Shown here in pieces: positions 1 through 13,400 of a DNA stretch of 64,000 nt. The stretch's first letter is position 1; each line of letters starts with the position of its first letter. A program made the translations under genes and the position numbers. Source of the DNA: Rhodamnia argentea (Eukaryota > Streptophyta > Magnoliopsida > Myrtales > Myrtaceae); contig NC_063160.1 of NCBI RefSeq assembly GCF_020921035.1, positions 22,479,595 through 22,543,594 of the forward strand, in the 5' to 3' direction. The notes below the pieces were generated by a model. It saw nothing but the letters and a program-made list of their open reading frames with translations. It was not told where the DNA came from and did no database searches.

Positions 1-540
1 GTGAACCGAAGGCGACGCGTGTGTGGACGGTGCGGCGGACGAACGCGATTCGATGATCGAGCCCCGGCGGTGCAGCGGCTAGGCGAGTAAGGGCTGTTGG
101 TGTCGGAAGGGCAGGACCGCCGTCGGAGGTTGCAAAGAAGAGCGCGTTGCAGGAGGCGCAAGCTTGAAGATGATGAACAGTGGAGCTTGGGCTGAGATAA
201 TCCACCGTGTAATTCATGTGGGCTATAGTATGGGCCACTCATGCATGGGGATGGGATTAGAAGAAATGAAGAGAAGCTCCTGGGCCCGTGTAGGTTTGGG
301 CGTTGGGAGTTGGGCTGAAGAGGAAGAGATTGGCCTGTTCGAGCGGGCTGAGCAAAAAGAAGAGAAGCTTCTAGGCCTGGGCTGTCTTGTTCAGGGGAGT
401 GGCTGTTTTGGGCGTGAGGGAGCTGGGCCAGAAGTAGGGCTGAAGCCCAGTTCGTTTAAGAATAAAAGCAAAAGTGGGCCTGAACTTCTTTGTGTCAACA
501 GGCCCGGTTCGGGTCCTTTCTCTCGGGCCTGATCAGGTCC

Positions 541-1347
541 GGGTCCGGAACTCGACCCGGACCCGGTCCCATATTAAAAAAATAATAAAATAATAATTAA
601 TAATAAAAATAAAAAAATCAAAAAAATAAATAAAAATTTCAAAAAATCAGAAAAATTTCAGAAAATTAAAAAAATGGTTTTCATGACCTTTTTACCCCTA
701 ATGTGAATTTTCAGCCTGAAATTGGCGTTGATTGAAGACCGATGTCCAATCCGGGTCGATAACTTTTGTACTTCGACCTTCGAGTCGAATTTGTTTGTTT
801 AAATATCGCCATCATAGATTTGGTCCGCATGTGCTTATCCCGATCTTTATTTGGCATATTTACCTGATTGAGTGTTTACATACACCGTCTTTTGAAAAAT
901 TGCCTGTTAATCGTTTTTCCTATCTGTTAGGTTAAGAATAAATAGGTAATTGCACGAAATGACGGAAAAACATTATGCATGATCATTTAGTACTTGGTTA
1001 GATACCCGATAAGCTTAAAATGATATGCAGAATGTGTGGTCACTTTAGGGAATGTCAACCGGTTAGGTACCGAAAGGGCGCTAATCATCTAGTTAGCGTA
1101 AACAAGTCCCCGAATCTAGAAGCTGCGGTTGCGTAGGAATCGAGATAACCCTCCCATGTCTCGATTGGTTTCTAGCCGACCCCAATAGGCTAGTGGCGAC
1201 TCTTAATAGCATTTTAATTTGCTAATCAATAAAAAGAAATCCAATGTCACGCGAGGTAGGACTTGGGAGAGTCCACGCCATTGATCTATGGCAATACCTC
1301 TAAACCCGCCGGACCCTCCGCGGGAGGCCGAAGGCGAGGTCGCGACA
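541..1347 (+). mobile_element. Fossil LTR end, Ty3/gypsy, Tat-like
   Basis: The segment has the look of the 3' part of a long Tat/Ogre-type LTR. A very A-rich tract follows a run of pyrimidine/GC repeats. Next come the stretch around 1190-1201 with a 'gtggcgactc' word, an AATAAA at about 1229, and a GC-rich tail ending in 'gtcgcgaca' at 1347. No primer-binding site or gag follows, so it is a solo LTR or the downstream LTR of a copy lying left of the window. The left limit is uncertain. It is old and non-coding. Confidence 0.42.
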
Positions 1348-2379
1348 AATATGTTTGATGAAATAAAGGGTTGACTACATTTGTGTGTAATTTGGTTAGT
1401 AAACCAAGAACAGGTCATACCCTTTGGATTAGGAGTACCTACTATTGGTGTTTGAAGATTTATTATGCACTTGTTATGTATGGCCAATTGATTGATTGAA
1501 TAGAGTTTCCACATGCGCCAAATTTATAATGAAAGATTAAAACGGATAACGTAAGTCTCAAGGCCGTGGCGCGTCCGAGACGTTACGGTTCATGAGTTCA
1601 AATGGCTAGTTGGACCTCAAGTAGAATATTTTGAAATATTGTGGAAGACAGATGCTAATGCTTTTCAATTTTTGTTGGCTTTGCTCATTGAAACTTTTTT
1701 TAAAGTTATAATATTCCTTTTGTGTTTTGCTTTTTTTTTTATCCAAAGAAGTTTGAGAGATCTATCCTCATCCTATGTCTTCATACTATGAACATGCTAT
1801 TCGTCGCAATTCTAGCCTCAAAAGCGCCTTCGTTAGGGATATGCACATTGTCCGATTGTATATCTAGCTCAATGCCAGGTTGGAGTAGTTCGGATGTGTG
1901 TGCCACAGCAAATCATGAATTTTAATGTGCATATTTATGATTTTTAATATCTTTTGAAAGAAAGTTTCTAATATGTGTTAGAAATATTTAAGAGGTGGCC
2001 TATAATGTTTGGAACTTCTCCACTATCTGTTTAATCAAGTTCTAAGGAGTTTTTCCCTTCTTTCCATGTGTCCATTTCAGTGTAGCTATTATTATAGCAT
2101 ATCTAATGCGATCGGAGCAATTAGTTGCAGAAGATTCATATATGGATAGGTGTTCACATTTGTGGAGGTGATGTGACTTGAAAATCAACCAAACAAATTT
2201 GTGAGACAAAATGACAATCCTACTAAACCAAAAATTGACTTGATTAAAGTAGATGATCCAGTGACGCAATTGTTATAGTCGGTTTTCAAGTTAATTTTGT
2301 GGTCAATATGAAAGAATGAGTGGAAGATTAAGGTACTATCAAGCATATACATGAAAATACAACGCTTTATCTTCGTACA
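1348..2379. other. Intergenic, no gene seen
   Basis: AT-rich DNA between two retroelement fossils. Reading frames are short and show no recognisable family. Part of it may be the upstream continuation of the copia fossil at about 2380-3660, but I could not trace domains here. Confidence 0.4.
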
Positions 2380-3660
2380 CTCTAATAGAAGAAAAATGAG
2401 AAAAATACATTTACCTTGGTAATTCGAGAACTAGTCAAGTTTTTGGGAAAGTGAATGAAACTAACACGTTACGTGTCATAGGCATTGCGATTGCTAATAG
2501 GCACTAGCCATTGTAAAGAATGAAACTTACAATGGTTAAAAGAGGCATGTCCGGTCGAGATGTGATGTGGTAAAATAACTGCTTAAAGATAACATTATGT
2601 ACATTGATTATATGAAGTTAGGAGTGGATTTGGTCAATCTTCTAACTATACATTAAGGAAGGGACAAGCTAGTTGAAGAAAATCAACGGTGATGGTAACC
2701 CAATGAGTGTGATTGGCGATCCCATGAATTAGGATCATATGTAATAACAAGATACTTATTGATCTAATAATGCACTATTAGATATTAGTGTCCCTCCTAA
2801 GGTGAAAATAATGCAATACTACAAGGAAAAGAGGTTGAGCCAAATTCTTAATGAATTCCATGGTAGAGTATTAAGCTACAAAATACACTTGATGGAATCA
2901 CCTATATAAGTATGGAGTTAGGCTGCACGTATGAGAGTTTTTACCGAAAATCTCTAGAGCACTTATGAATAATTTAAGCACGTGCATGGCCTATTAGCGC
3001 AAAACTGCGTTAAACAACAAACATTGTGGGAGGGTAATACAATTGGTGAAAATTATAATTCACAAAAGAAATTCTTAGTTCATAAAAGTTTCAAACTTCA
3101 CCAATAATTTTGTGAATTATAGTTCAATCTTTCCAGGGTTGATTCATAATGGTTTTCTAACGATTATATGGCGGCCTTATAACAACTTTGTAACATATGA
3201 TCGATTTCTTCATAAACCCTCCAATATTCTATAACGGCTATGTAATGGTCATATTCTATTATTACCAATTGATTTATAACGGCTCTGTAACAACTTCATG
3301 ACGACTCTCTCTCTTGCTTTGCCTATAAAATTGGACATCAAATCACAACCCTTGCATCTTTGATTGAGATAGAGAATTTTCATTTCCTGCAAACATCTTT
3401 CATTCTATTGCTGGGTTATACATATAATGTTGTTCTTGTCCCTTTTAATATTCAATGTGGGATATAAAATAATATTTGTTGTGTCTTAGGAAAATAGCCG
3501 CTAGATGCTTTAAGCGTCGAGTTTTATACTCCGAGAATTAGAATTATCTTTAAGGATAATTTTCGCATGTCTTAGATAATTATTCTTACTTTTCTTGTCT
3601 TTTTCAACATATTTTCTACGGTTATTATTTTTCATATCATCTAATATTTTTCCAACATAA
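2380..3660 (+). mobile_element. Fossil 3' end of a Ty1/copia element
   Basis: Traces resembling the RNase H end of copia pol lie at about 2440-2700. A non-coding stretch follows, then a purine-rich tract near 3026-3037. After that comes a probable LTR from about 3038, which carries a 'cctataaa' promoter-like word near 3325. The copy is broken in many places and looks old. The family is judged from layout and short word similarity only, and the right end is uncertain. Confidence 0.38.
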
Positions 3661-4300
3661 TCACCCATGGTAATTGTTGTGATTATCCTTATCAGAATAA
3701 ACTTACCTCATGGGAGGTAATTTGCCTTGAAAGGTGTAGGTTGGGTTTTATGGCCCAGTGAATTGACTTTATGGATTGCGATTAACCTTTTTTTTTTTTC
3801 TTTTGTAAAGTCAATTGCATGCGCTTCGTTCTATATTTGTAAAGCTACATAAATGTTCCCTTTGGCATGGCAATTAACAAATACAATTCAAAAACTAGCC
3901 TTTGGGGTCCTTAATGTGACCTTTGGTTTTATAAATACCAGCTTCGTGAGATACAATATTCTATATCGGATCGAAATTGATTAATAAAGTTCTGCAAATC
4001 ACCTCTTATCGGTAAAATGTATGCAAATTGACCATAAAATAGCTTTAGTTTCCGTAAAAATCTTTTTTCAGATAGATAGTAATAATTTTACTTTATGTTA
4101 CCACATATTTAAATTGACCATAAGTTATTTTTATGGTAATATTGCATGTTGCATCAACCGTAAGTTTTATGTTTTATAGGAATATCGCATGTTGCCATTT
4201 GGCAATTTGCAAGTGTTTTCCCATCATACGACACTAGAACTAAAAAGGACTATCACCTCCATCACGAAATTCCCCGCTCCGATCTGACAAAGTCGTACAT
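3661..4300. other. AT-rich upstream region of BIG1
   Basis: No gene is visible. The region becomes CT-rich near 4310-4345, where the BIG1 leader probably begins. No convincing TATA box could be fixed. Confidence 0.4.
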
Positions 4301-4365
4301 CATCGCCCCCACATCTCTCTCTATTCTCTCTCGCTTCGCATCGTTCATCTGGAGACTGGTTCGCG

Positions 4366-4413
4366 ATGCCATTTCGTCGCCGCCCCAGATCTGCAAATGC
4401 GCCGACTCCCTGA
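4366..4413 (+). promoter_or_regulatory. Short upstream ORF in the BIG1 leader
   Basis: An ATG at 4366 opens a 15-codon reading frame ending at TGA 4411-4413, 21 nt before the BIG1 start. The peptide is rich in Arg and Pro. It lies in the transcript only if transcription starts upstream of 4366, which the CT-rich leader suggests. Its effect on translation is inference. Confidence 0.4.
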
Positions 4414-4434
4414 ACCTCCTCCTCCTCCCCCTCA

Positions 4435-7400
4435 ATGTCGGCCTCCCAATCCCTCGGCGGCCAGTCCCGCTGCGGCCGCGTGATCGGCCCCTCCCTCGAC
4501 AAGATCATCAAGAACGCCGCCTGGAGGAAGCACTCCCACATCGTCTCCGCCTGCAAATCCGCCCTCGACAAGCTCGAGACCATCCCCTCCGCCCCCTCCC
4601 CCGTCTCGGCCGATCCTCCCTCTCCCTTGCTCGGCCTCTCCCTCTCCGACTCCGACTTCGTCCTCCAGCCCCTGATCCTCGCCCTCGACTCCGCCTACGG
4701 CAAGATCGTGGAGCCCGCGCTCGAGTGCGCCTTCAGGCTCTTCTCGCTCAACCTCGTCCACGCGGAGATCGGTGACGTCGCCGGCTATGGCGATCAGGCC
4801 AGCGCCGGTGGAGGTTCGGGCTCGATCTTGAGGCTGTTGCAGGGCGTGTGTAAGTCAGGCGGGATCGGGGAGGAGGCCATCGAGCTCGGCGTGCTTAGGG
4901 TTGCGCTAGCGGCTGTACGGTCGCCTTGCCTTTTGATTCGAGGAGATTGCTTGTTGCATTTAGTCAGGACTTGTTACAATGTGTATCTCGGTGGCCAGAA
5001 TGGGACTAACCAGATCTGTGCCAAGTCTGTTCTGGCGCAAATCGTGGTGATTGTTTTCAGTCGGGCTGAGGAGGACTCGATGGCTGTTAGTTTCAAGACG
5101 GTGTCTGTTAGTGAGCTATTGGAGTTTACGGATAAGAATTTGAACGAAGGGAGCTCCATACATTTTTGTCAGAATTTTGTTAACGAGGTTGTTGATGCCA
5201 ACGATGGGACTGCTGTGAATAAGAATTTGGAATTGCATTCGACCTCAGACTTGCAAAATGGGGATGTCCCTGGGGTGAAAGAGGATGAGAAACACGAATT
5301 GAGTGATGCAGAGTCGACTGACGGAGCTAAATCAGGCGGTGGCAGTAAGATTAGAGAAGACGGGTTTCTTCTTTTTAAGAACTTGTGTAAACTGTCGATG
5401 AAATTCTCAACTCAAGAGCAGACCGATGATCAAATACTTTTGAGAGGGAAAATTTTATCTTTGGAGCTGCTGAAGGTCGTCATCGACAATGGTGGTCCTA
5501 TTTGGCGCACAAACGAGAGGCAAGTGACAGTTGCTATTTAGTTTTAAATTTCAGCCAGCCTTTTCAGCTTCAGTAACATAGGCAACTAATGTCAGCAAAA
5601 TTGCTGTAGAATTAAAGCCAAATTTCTTATTCTTCAGCCTGCCATATGTATACGGGTAAACTCATAGTATATCATGGCCGATAGAGAGATTGAATCATGA
5701 ACTCCATGATACTTGGCATGAAATCTCCTTTCTCCTTTTGAGCAATTTATGATTTCATTACAATGTTCTAACCATATCAACGCTTGATATTTTAACTTCT
5801 TGGTCATCGACCAGTGACTGTAATATTGTCCAGCCTAAGCTTTATTACAGTCTATGGGACTCTATAATTTTTGTTGTTGCTTTATACTGGTCTTTTTATC
5901 ATGTAAAGAAATTATTACACACAAGAAATGATAGTTGGTTACGGGGTTGGAGGGTTTATGCAGAATATAATAGCTGACTATACAACAGGACAAAGTTCCC
6001 TGCAATCGTTGGGAATTCTTCTGTAATAGTGTGTAAGTTGCAAAGGATTTCCTCCTGGTGTCTGCAACTCACATGTTCTCTAGCCAAGACAGTGGTAGAG
6101 GGATGAATACATTTTAGTCGCCTGCCTAATTTTGTCCTAAATTAACAGGGTAAAGAATAAATGCGCAACAGTTGACTTTATATAAAACAATTCAGATTAT
6201 TAATTGATGTACTCCGACATATTATTTGGAAGCTTAGCTTTTGGGATGTGATGTGTGAGTACCGTTAACACTGTTACATTCTATTTTGTTTTTTACGTGC
6301 ACTATTACATGGGAGTTTTGTTATGTTGCGGGATACTCCATTGTTTGGTTTGCAATGGAAAAGGATAAGGAACGGAGAGAAGATATCAGTTATCCAAATT
6401 TGAAAATACTTAAGAGATTGGATTTTTAGGATACAACCTAGCGCCATGTGCTGTTAAGTTAGCATGTTTTGTTCATCAAGTTTGTGCACACATGCAGTTA
6501 TAATGCTTCCCGAAAGTTGAGTGTTCGTTTCTAACGAGGCTTCATTTCCTTACCTTTGTGCAGGTTTCTCAGCGCCATTAAGCAGTTTCTCTGCTTATCA
6601 TTACTAAAGAACAGTGCATTGTCAGTCATGGCTATTTTCCAGCTTCAATGTTCTATTTTTATGAGCCTCTTATCAAAGTTCAGATCAGGGTTGAAAGCAG
6701 AAATTGGAATATTCTTTCCCATGCTTGTGCTTCGGGTGCTTGAGAATGTTCTGCAGCCTAGTTTTTTACAGAAAATGACGGTTCTCAACCTATTGGAGAA
6801 GATATCTCAGGATTCGCAGATTCTCATTGATATCTTTGTTAACTACGACTGTGACTTGGATGCCCCAAACATTTTTGAAAGGTACTACTTACTAGCTATG
6901 TCTGAGAATTCTGTAATCTATCAAGGGTCTCCTTATGATATGAGCGAATTACAATCAATGTCAGCAATAAGCTTGGCCACCGGCGCTTAATAGATGCTTT
7001 AGTCATTGGTTTTATCGGAGCACTCGGATCATTTGTTCTTGAGAGGCTACAGAAGAATTGTTTGAGGCTGAAAGTTAGGTCGATATGGGAACTTTAAACT
7101 GAACTTTGCTTTAGGATCCGGCATCATGAGATAGCGAGTCCAGGATCTCGTGGAAATGCAGGATTAATACAGAATCTCATAGAACGTCTTATTGTTCTTT
7201 ACTAAGTAAGCAGAGAGGTCTATATCTATAGGCTGATGGGACTCTTCATTGGCTAGTTTGCCTCATGCTATCCAAGTTCTGATGTTTTGTCTCATGCAGT
7301 CAATTGATTAAGGTTTCCTCGGGGTTAATTTGGTGGCTCCATTGTGGATTCTACCTCACGTGTTACCTGTCAATGACATGTTTCAGAAATTAGCTTATAT

Positions 7401-10400
7401 TGGACTGTTATTGTTATTTGGTAGGAACTTGTTAGCAGTTTTGATGTAAGACCTCCGTAGCTTGCCTTTTTGAGAATATAGGATATTGTTTGGCTCTTTC
7501 TATCCTACAATTAATTCAGAGTGGTACTTTATTAACCATTTCTTCTATATCCCGCTATAGTCTATAAGTTTGGATACTTTGGAAGAAATCAAGAGTCCAT
7601 GAGCCAAAGCAAACTGTCAAGTTAGTAATAAGTGATGCACCTGGTGGCTTTGACCCGGTAACTCTTGGGTTTGATTTCTACATCCCATTCTTGTTCTTGC
7701 CCATTGAAACTAGAGATACAGGCACTGGAAATTCCTGAAGTTTGGCAAATTGTTCAATTAGGTCCTACAATTCTCTTTTTCTAATTGGGTCACTAACTAT
7801 AGATTTTTTGGGGTTGAATTGGTCCTTCCATTTAAAAACAATTGGAATTGCTGATGTTGCGTTAAGTTTCTATTCAAAGAAAATGTGGGATTCTACGACG
7901 CCATAAACAACTTTAGAGAGAGAGGCCAGTGAAGGGTTGAGCCACAGTGCACAACATGTCAAATGGGCAACACCTTCTCCTCCAAACCCCTTCTGCTGTC
8001 TGAACTTGACCTGCACTGACTTGCCAACACCTTATCCTCTAAACCCTCGCCTTCCCCACCGAGCAATCATCTCTTTGCACCTCTTGCAATCACAATTCAA
8101 CACCATGCCATCCACCAAATCTATCTCTCACAACTCAGACTCGTTGGTGTATTCGATCAAGCAAGTAATAGTGGCACCGGAGGTCCTTGCCGGTGCTTGA
8201 GAGGGGTGACATGGCTCCAGCTGCCTCGTCTCCCTTTCTCTCTGTAGTAGGGTTCGAGTTTTTGATTCAATTTTCTAATTAATCCATGCCATCATCATAG
8301 GTACTGATATTCATGTCATCACTCATAAGTCCAGTCACCACTGACATGGAATCCATGTCTGTATCTCTGTTTGCTTTATAATGGAAGAATTGTGAGCAAA
8401 AAAGTACATAATTTGGGGACTCAATTGCACAAAAAAAATGTTAAGAGAACTGATTGACCAATTTGCAATAGTTTAGGGACCTCCAGTGCCTTTATCCCTT
8501 GAAAATAATAAATAAAAGCAGCAGCATAGTATTTTCTTGTTTATTTTGTGAAGAAAATCAATATATCTTTGTTCAAATAACTATTTGTAGGGTGGCACCT
8601 CATGGAAGATCCAACAATGGGACTGAATTTTATGTAAACTCGAGCTTAATGATGACAAATTTATGGGGAAGCATCAGTAATTTGTCATAGTCTACACCAA
8701 ATTATTGATGACCGTCATCGGCAGGTCAAGATAATAAGAATGAACTTGTTTTGAACTACCCTTGAGGTTGTTTTCTGTGAGATTGAGAAGTAGCTATAAT
8801 GTTGTAGTAATGTTCTTTGAACTGTGACAGTAGCCATCTTGTGGCACCACCACTGCACCCATTAACACAGATTGAAGCGGCAGAATTGCAAGCTGGGATT
8901 CGGAAGAGAGAAAGAGCCAGGAAAGAGAAGACGGAGAAGGGGGGCAAGGGGGGTAGTGGGTTGAAAGTATGCCAGGTTATGGAAAAAATATTTAGGCTGT
9001 GGCTTTTTGTTTGACCAAATTTGAAATGTTAAGGACTTTTAGTTTCTATTGGTGCTATTAAGATTGTAGAGAAATATGAGATATACTGAGATATGGTAGG
9101 CTCTTTAGAATTTAAGTAGTTGGCCACTCTGAAGTCTGAAACAACAGTGAACAAGGCATATCAGTAACGTGCTTTGAGCTTTCTTTGTAAGTTTTTTTTT
9201 GTCCCTGTCTATGGCGTGTGCCACCTTGGTTGGTGGTGATTTGAAATTATTACAGTGTCTTTTATTTTGGTTTGAGATTTGATAGCTTTGGTTCAAATAG
9301 AACCCATCACTTCTGGAAGCAGAATATTTTGTTGCCACCTTCAAACTTGAAAGCTATTGAGTCTACTTTGCCCTCATGTTGATTTTTACCTTCACTCAGT
9401 CCTTATCTATACTGAGTTTTTTGTATTGTTGTTTTCAAATGTATTAAAACCCTTATAATTCAATCAGATAATCGCAGGACTGTTAATGGTCTACTTAAAA
9501 CTGCCTTGGGACCACCAGCTGGTTCAGCCACAACCTTGTCTCCAGCTCAGGATATTACCTTTCGGCATGAGTCAGTGAAGTGCTTAGGTACCATCGTTAA
9601 ATCAATGGGAGGTTGGATGGACCAACAGCTGAGAATAGGAGAATCCTCTCATACACGATTTCCGGAAAGTGATGTATCAACAGAGGCTCATTCTACCTCC
9701 AATGGAGAGGATGCAGCTGTCTCAGATTATGATTTTCATCCTGAAGTAAATCCAGAATTTTCTGATGCTACCACCCTTGAGCAGCGTCGAGCCTACAAGA
9801 TGGAGCTTCAGGTCATTTTCCGTTTATGGGGTTAGACCATATCAGTTAGTCATTAAGCTTGTCTGTAATCAAGTGACACCTGATTGCATATCTGCTATTT
9901 AGGTCTTCTATGCAATCTGTTGGCTTATACTCTTGCTTCCTTTGTCTCTTTTTCGCTGAATTAGATTCTTTTCAGTAGAATTGCGCTGAAAAGCCCCTCC
10001 CTGCCTTCACTGATTGTTTTTCTGACTTTCCTGCAGAAAGGTATTGCACTGTTTAATAGGAAACCTTCCAAGGGAATTGAGTTTCTTATCGGCACAAAAA
10101 AACTTGGTGGTTCTCCTGAAGAAATCGCTGCTTTTCTGAAGAATGCTTCTGGTTTGAATGAAACTGTGATAGGTGATTATTTGGGGGAGAGGGATGAGTT
10201 TCCCTTAAAAGTTATGCATGCTTATGTGGATTCGTTCAATTTCAAAGAAATGGATTTTGGGGAGTCCATAAGGTTCTTCCTACGAGGCTTCAGGCTGCCT
10301 GGGGAGGCACAGAAGATTGATCGCATAATGGAGAAGTTCGCTGAACGCTATTGTAAATGCAACCCAAGTTCATTCACTAGCGCAGATACTGCATATGTTC

Positions 10401-13400
10401 TTGCTTACTCTGTGATAATGCTTAACACAGATGCGCATAATAACATGGTTAAGGATAAGGTATGGTAGGATAAATTGCTCTTATCTCCATCTCTCAGATA
10501 TTCTAAAGTTTCTGTAATGATTAAGTTGGTGCCTCATGCATTTGGTTTTTTTGGTTGAGTTGTCATTTCTTTATTTTTGCCCCTCGTGTGGATTCACAGT
10601 CACAGAATAATCGAAACTGTTTGAAAGTGTTGTTCATATGTGTCTTTAGGAACAGATTGAGACTTGTTGATTGTAGGAGTGTATCAACCGGTGCTTTTTC
10701 GGTGTTCATTAATAAAAGGGCAAGCCAAGAAACATATGCAACTACTTTTCTACAAAGTTCCTGAAAATCTTGTTCTTCTCTCTTTCAAGAGATCTTCTGT
10801 TGGAATATAATAGCTTGTAAATGCAATATTGCCGTATAGTGGCACTGGAATGATCTATGACCTTATTTGCTGAAATATGCAAAACTGACAGTAAGCCTGT
10901 GCTGATCATCTGCTCTGGTGCTAAAATAGATGAGCAAGGCTGATTTCATCCGGAACAATCGAGGAATAGATGATGGGAAGGATTTACCGGAAGAATATCT
11001 TGGTGCCCTTTATGATCAAATTGTTAAAAATGAAATTAAAATGAGTTCTGATTCTCCAGCTCAACAGAGCAAGCAGGCGAACAGCCTGAATAAACTGCTA
11101 GGATTGGACGGTATTCTCAATCTAGTCACTGGGAAGCAGACAGAGGAAAAAGCGTTAGGTGCAAATGGGCTTCTCATAAAGCACATCCAGGAACAGTTCA
11201 AGGCCAAAGCTGGAAAATCAGAGTAAGTTCATTAATAGCATATTCTGTTAGTTTCAAAGTTCGAACATATGGTGGTGAGTGGTAATCGAGGACATCTAAT
11301 GGAGAGCATGTACAAGGCCATGACGATCTTGGTGTTTTCAGTTATGTACGTTGATTGTTCAGAAAAAGAAAAAAGAAAGAATGTGCTTGGCGTGTCATGT
11401 GCTTTTGTCAGTCTGCCTGAGTTGGATGAAAATCTGGGTTCTGTCGTTATGTCTCCTTTTCCATTGTAAGGGCTTTGCACATTTCCTCTGCATTAAAGAT
11501 CTTGTTTATATTTGATAAATGTCAGGGGCTTCGTTGGAACCACCGTAAAATGATTAATGTCATGGGCACTGTTCCAGCCCATGAAAATTCCAACACTGCA
11601 ATTTTCTCTTGAATTTTCTGAAGTTACTGATGTACTTTTTCTCTGGTGCGACAGGTCTACGTATCATTCTGTCACCGATATAGCAATACTGAGATTTATG
11701 GTGGAGGTCTGCTGGGCTCCTATGTTGGCTGCATTCAGTATGACACTCGACCAGAGCGATGATAGGCTTGCTACTGCTCACTGTTTGCAGGGATTTCGTT
11801 ATGCCGTGCATGTCACTGCAATCATGGGTATGCAAACGCAGAGAGATGCCTTCATGACGTCTGTTGCAAAGTTCACTTACCTCCACTGTGCTGCTGATAT
11901 GAAGCAAAAGAATGTTGATGCCGTTAAGGTATGTGCTTGCTTATAATAATTTGACAGGTGGAGTTTCACGTATTCTATTAGATGGTGGTACCATGGCACA
12001 ACTTGTTGAATATGTGTATTGAAAAATTTAGATGGACTGCCTCCTCAGACATTTCTGAATTAACATTATGTGCAATAATTTGGTTTTGCTTCTTCAAACT
12101 GTATTTCTGTACCTTCTTGACTCTTCAAGATGATAGAGATTATAAGTCTCAGCAAAAAGCTAAGATACTTAGGTGTAATGAGGATTCTAGTTTTTAAGGT
12201 ACTCTACGAGATGCTTGTTGCTTTTAGTGTTTTAACAGTTTTACGTTTGACCTTTTCATAATTTAGTGTTTCAACTTTGTGCAGGCAATCATATTGATTG
12301 CTCTTGAAGATGGTAATCATCTTCAGGAAGCCTGGGAGCACATACTAACGTGCCTTTCTCGAATTGAGCATCTTCAACTATTAGGAGAAGGTGCCCCTAC
12401 CGATGCATCTTTTCTTACTGCATCAAATGGTGAAACAGAGGAACGAACACCTAAACCCATTGGCCTTTCATCTCTAAAGAAAAAGGGAACTATTCAGAAT
12501 CCTGCAGTGATGGCTGTTGTTCGCGGGGGTTCATATGATAGTACTACAGTTGGAGTTAATTCTTCTGGACCAGTAACTCCTGAGCAGCTCAGTAACTTCA
12601 TATCAAACTTGAATTTGCTGGACCAGATTGGGAACTTTGAGCTAAACCACGTCTTTGTTCATAGCCAACAGTTGAACAGTGAAGCAATTGTTGCTTTTGT
12701 GAGGGCCCTTTGCAAGGTTGCTATGTCAGAATTGCAGTCTCCAACTGACCCTCGGGTTTTCAGCTTAACAAAAATTGTAGAAATAGCGTAAGACTCTTTT
12801 AACTTTTTTTCTTCTGTTTGGTTGTCTGGATCAACTTCCACCTCGATAGGTCTGTGCTATGGAAAGCACATCACCTGAAAATTATCAGAAGAAACTGAAA
12901 GGTGTATGTGCCCTGTTGCAGTGCACATATCCGACATTTTCTTTGAAAGATGTCATCTTGATTGCATATTGAGTTTCTTCCATTATGTGTCATGCGCGTT
13001 CCTGTGGAAAATGAGAATTGGCTTTTACGTCTTTGTAATTGTGCATGTTTCTGGTGCAGGCATTATAATATGAACCGGATCAGATTAGTTTGGTCTCGTA
13101 TATGGAACGTTCTGTCTGATTTCTTTGTGTCAGTTGGGCTATCAGAAAATCTTTCAGTTGCGATCTTTGTGATGGACTCGTTGCGGCAGTTGGCTATGAA
13201 GTTCCTGGAGCGGGAGGAGCTGGCAAACTACAATTTCCAGAATGAGTTTCTTAGACCATTTGTAATTGTTATGCAGAAAAGCAACTCCGCAGAGATTAGA
13301 GAACTGATAGTTAGATGTATCTCTCAGATGGTTCTCAGCCGCGTAAGCAATGTCAAATCTGGGTGGAAAAGTGTTTTCCTGGTATGTTAACTCTTCGATA

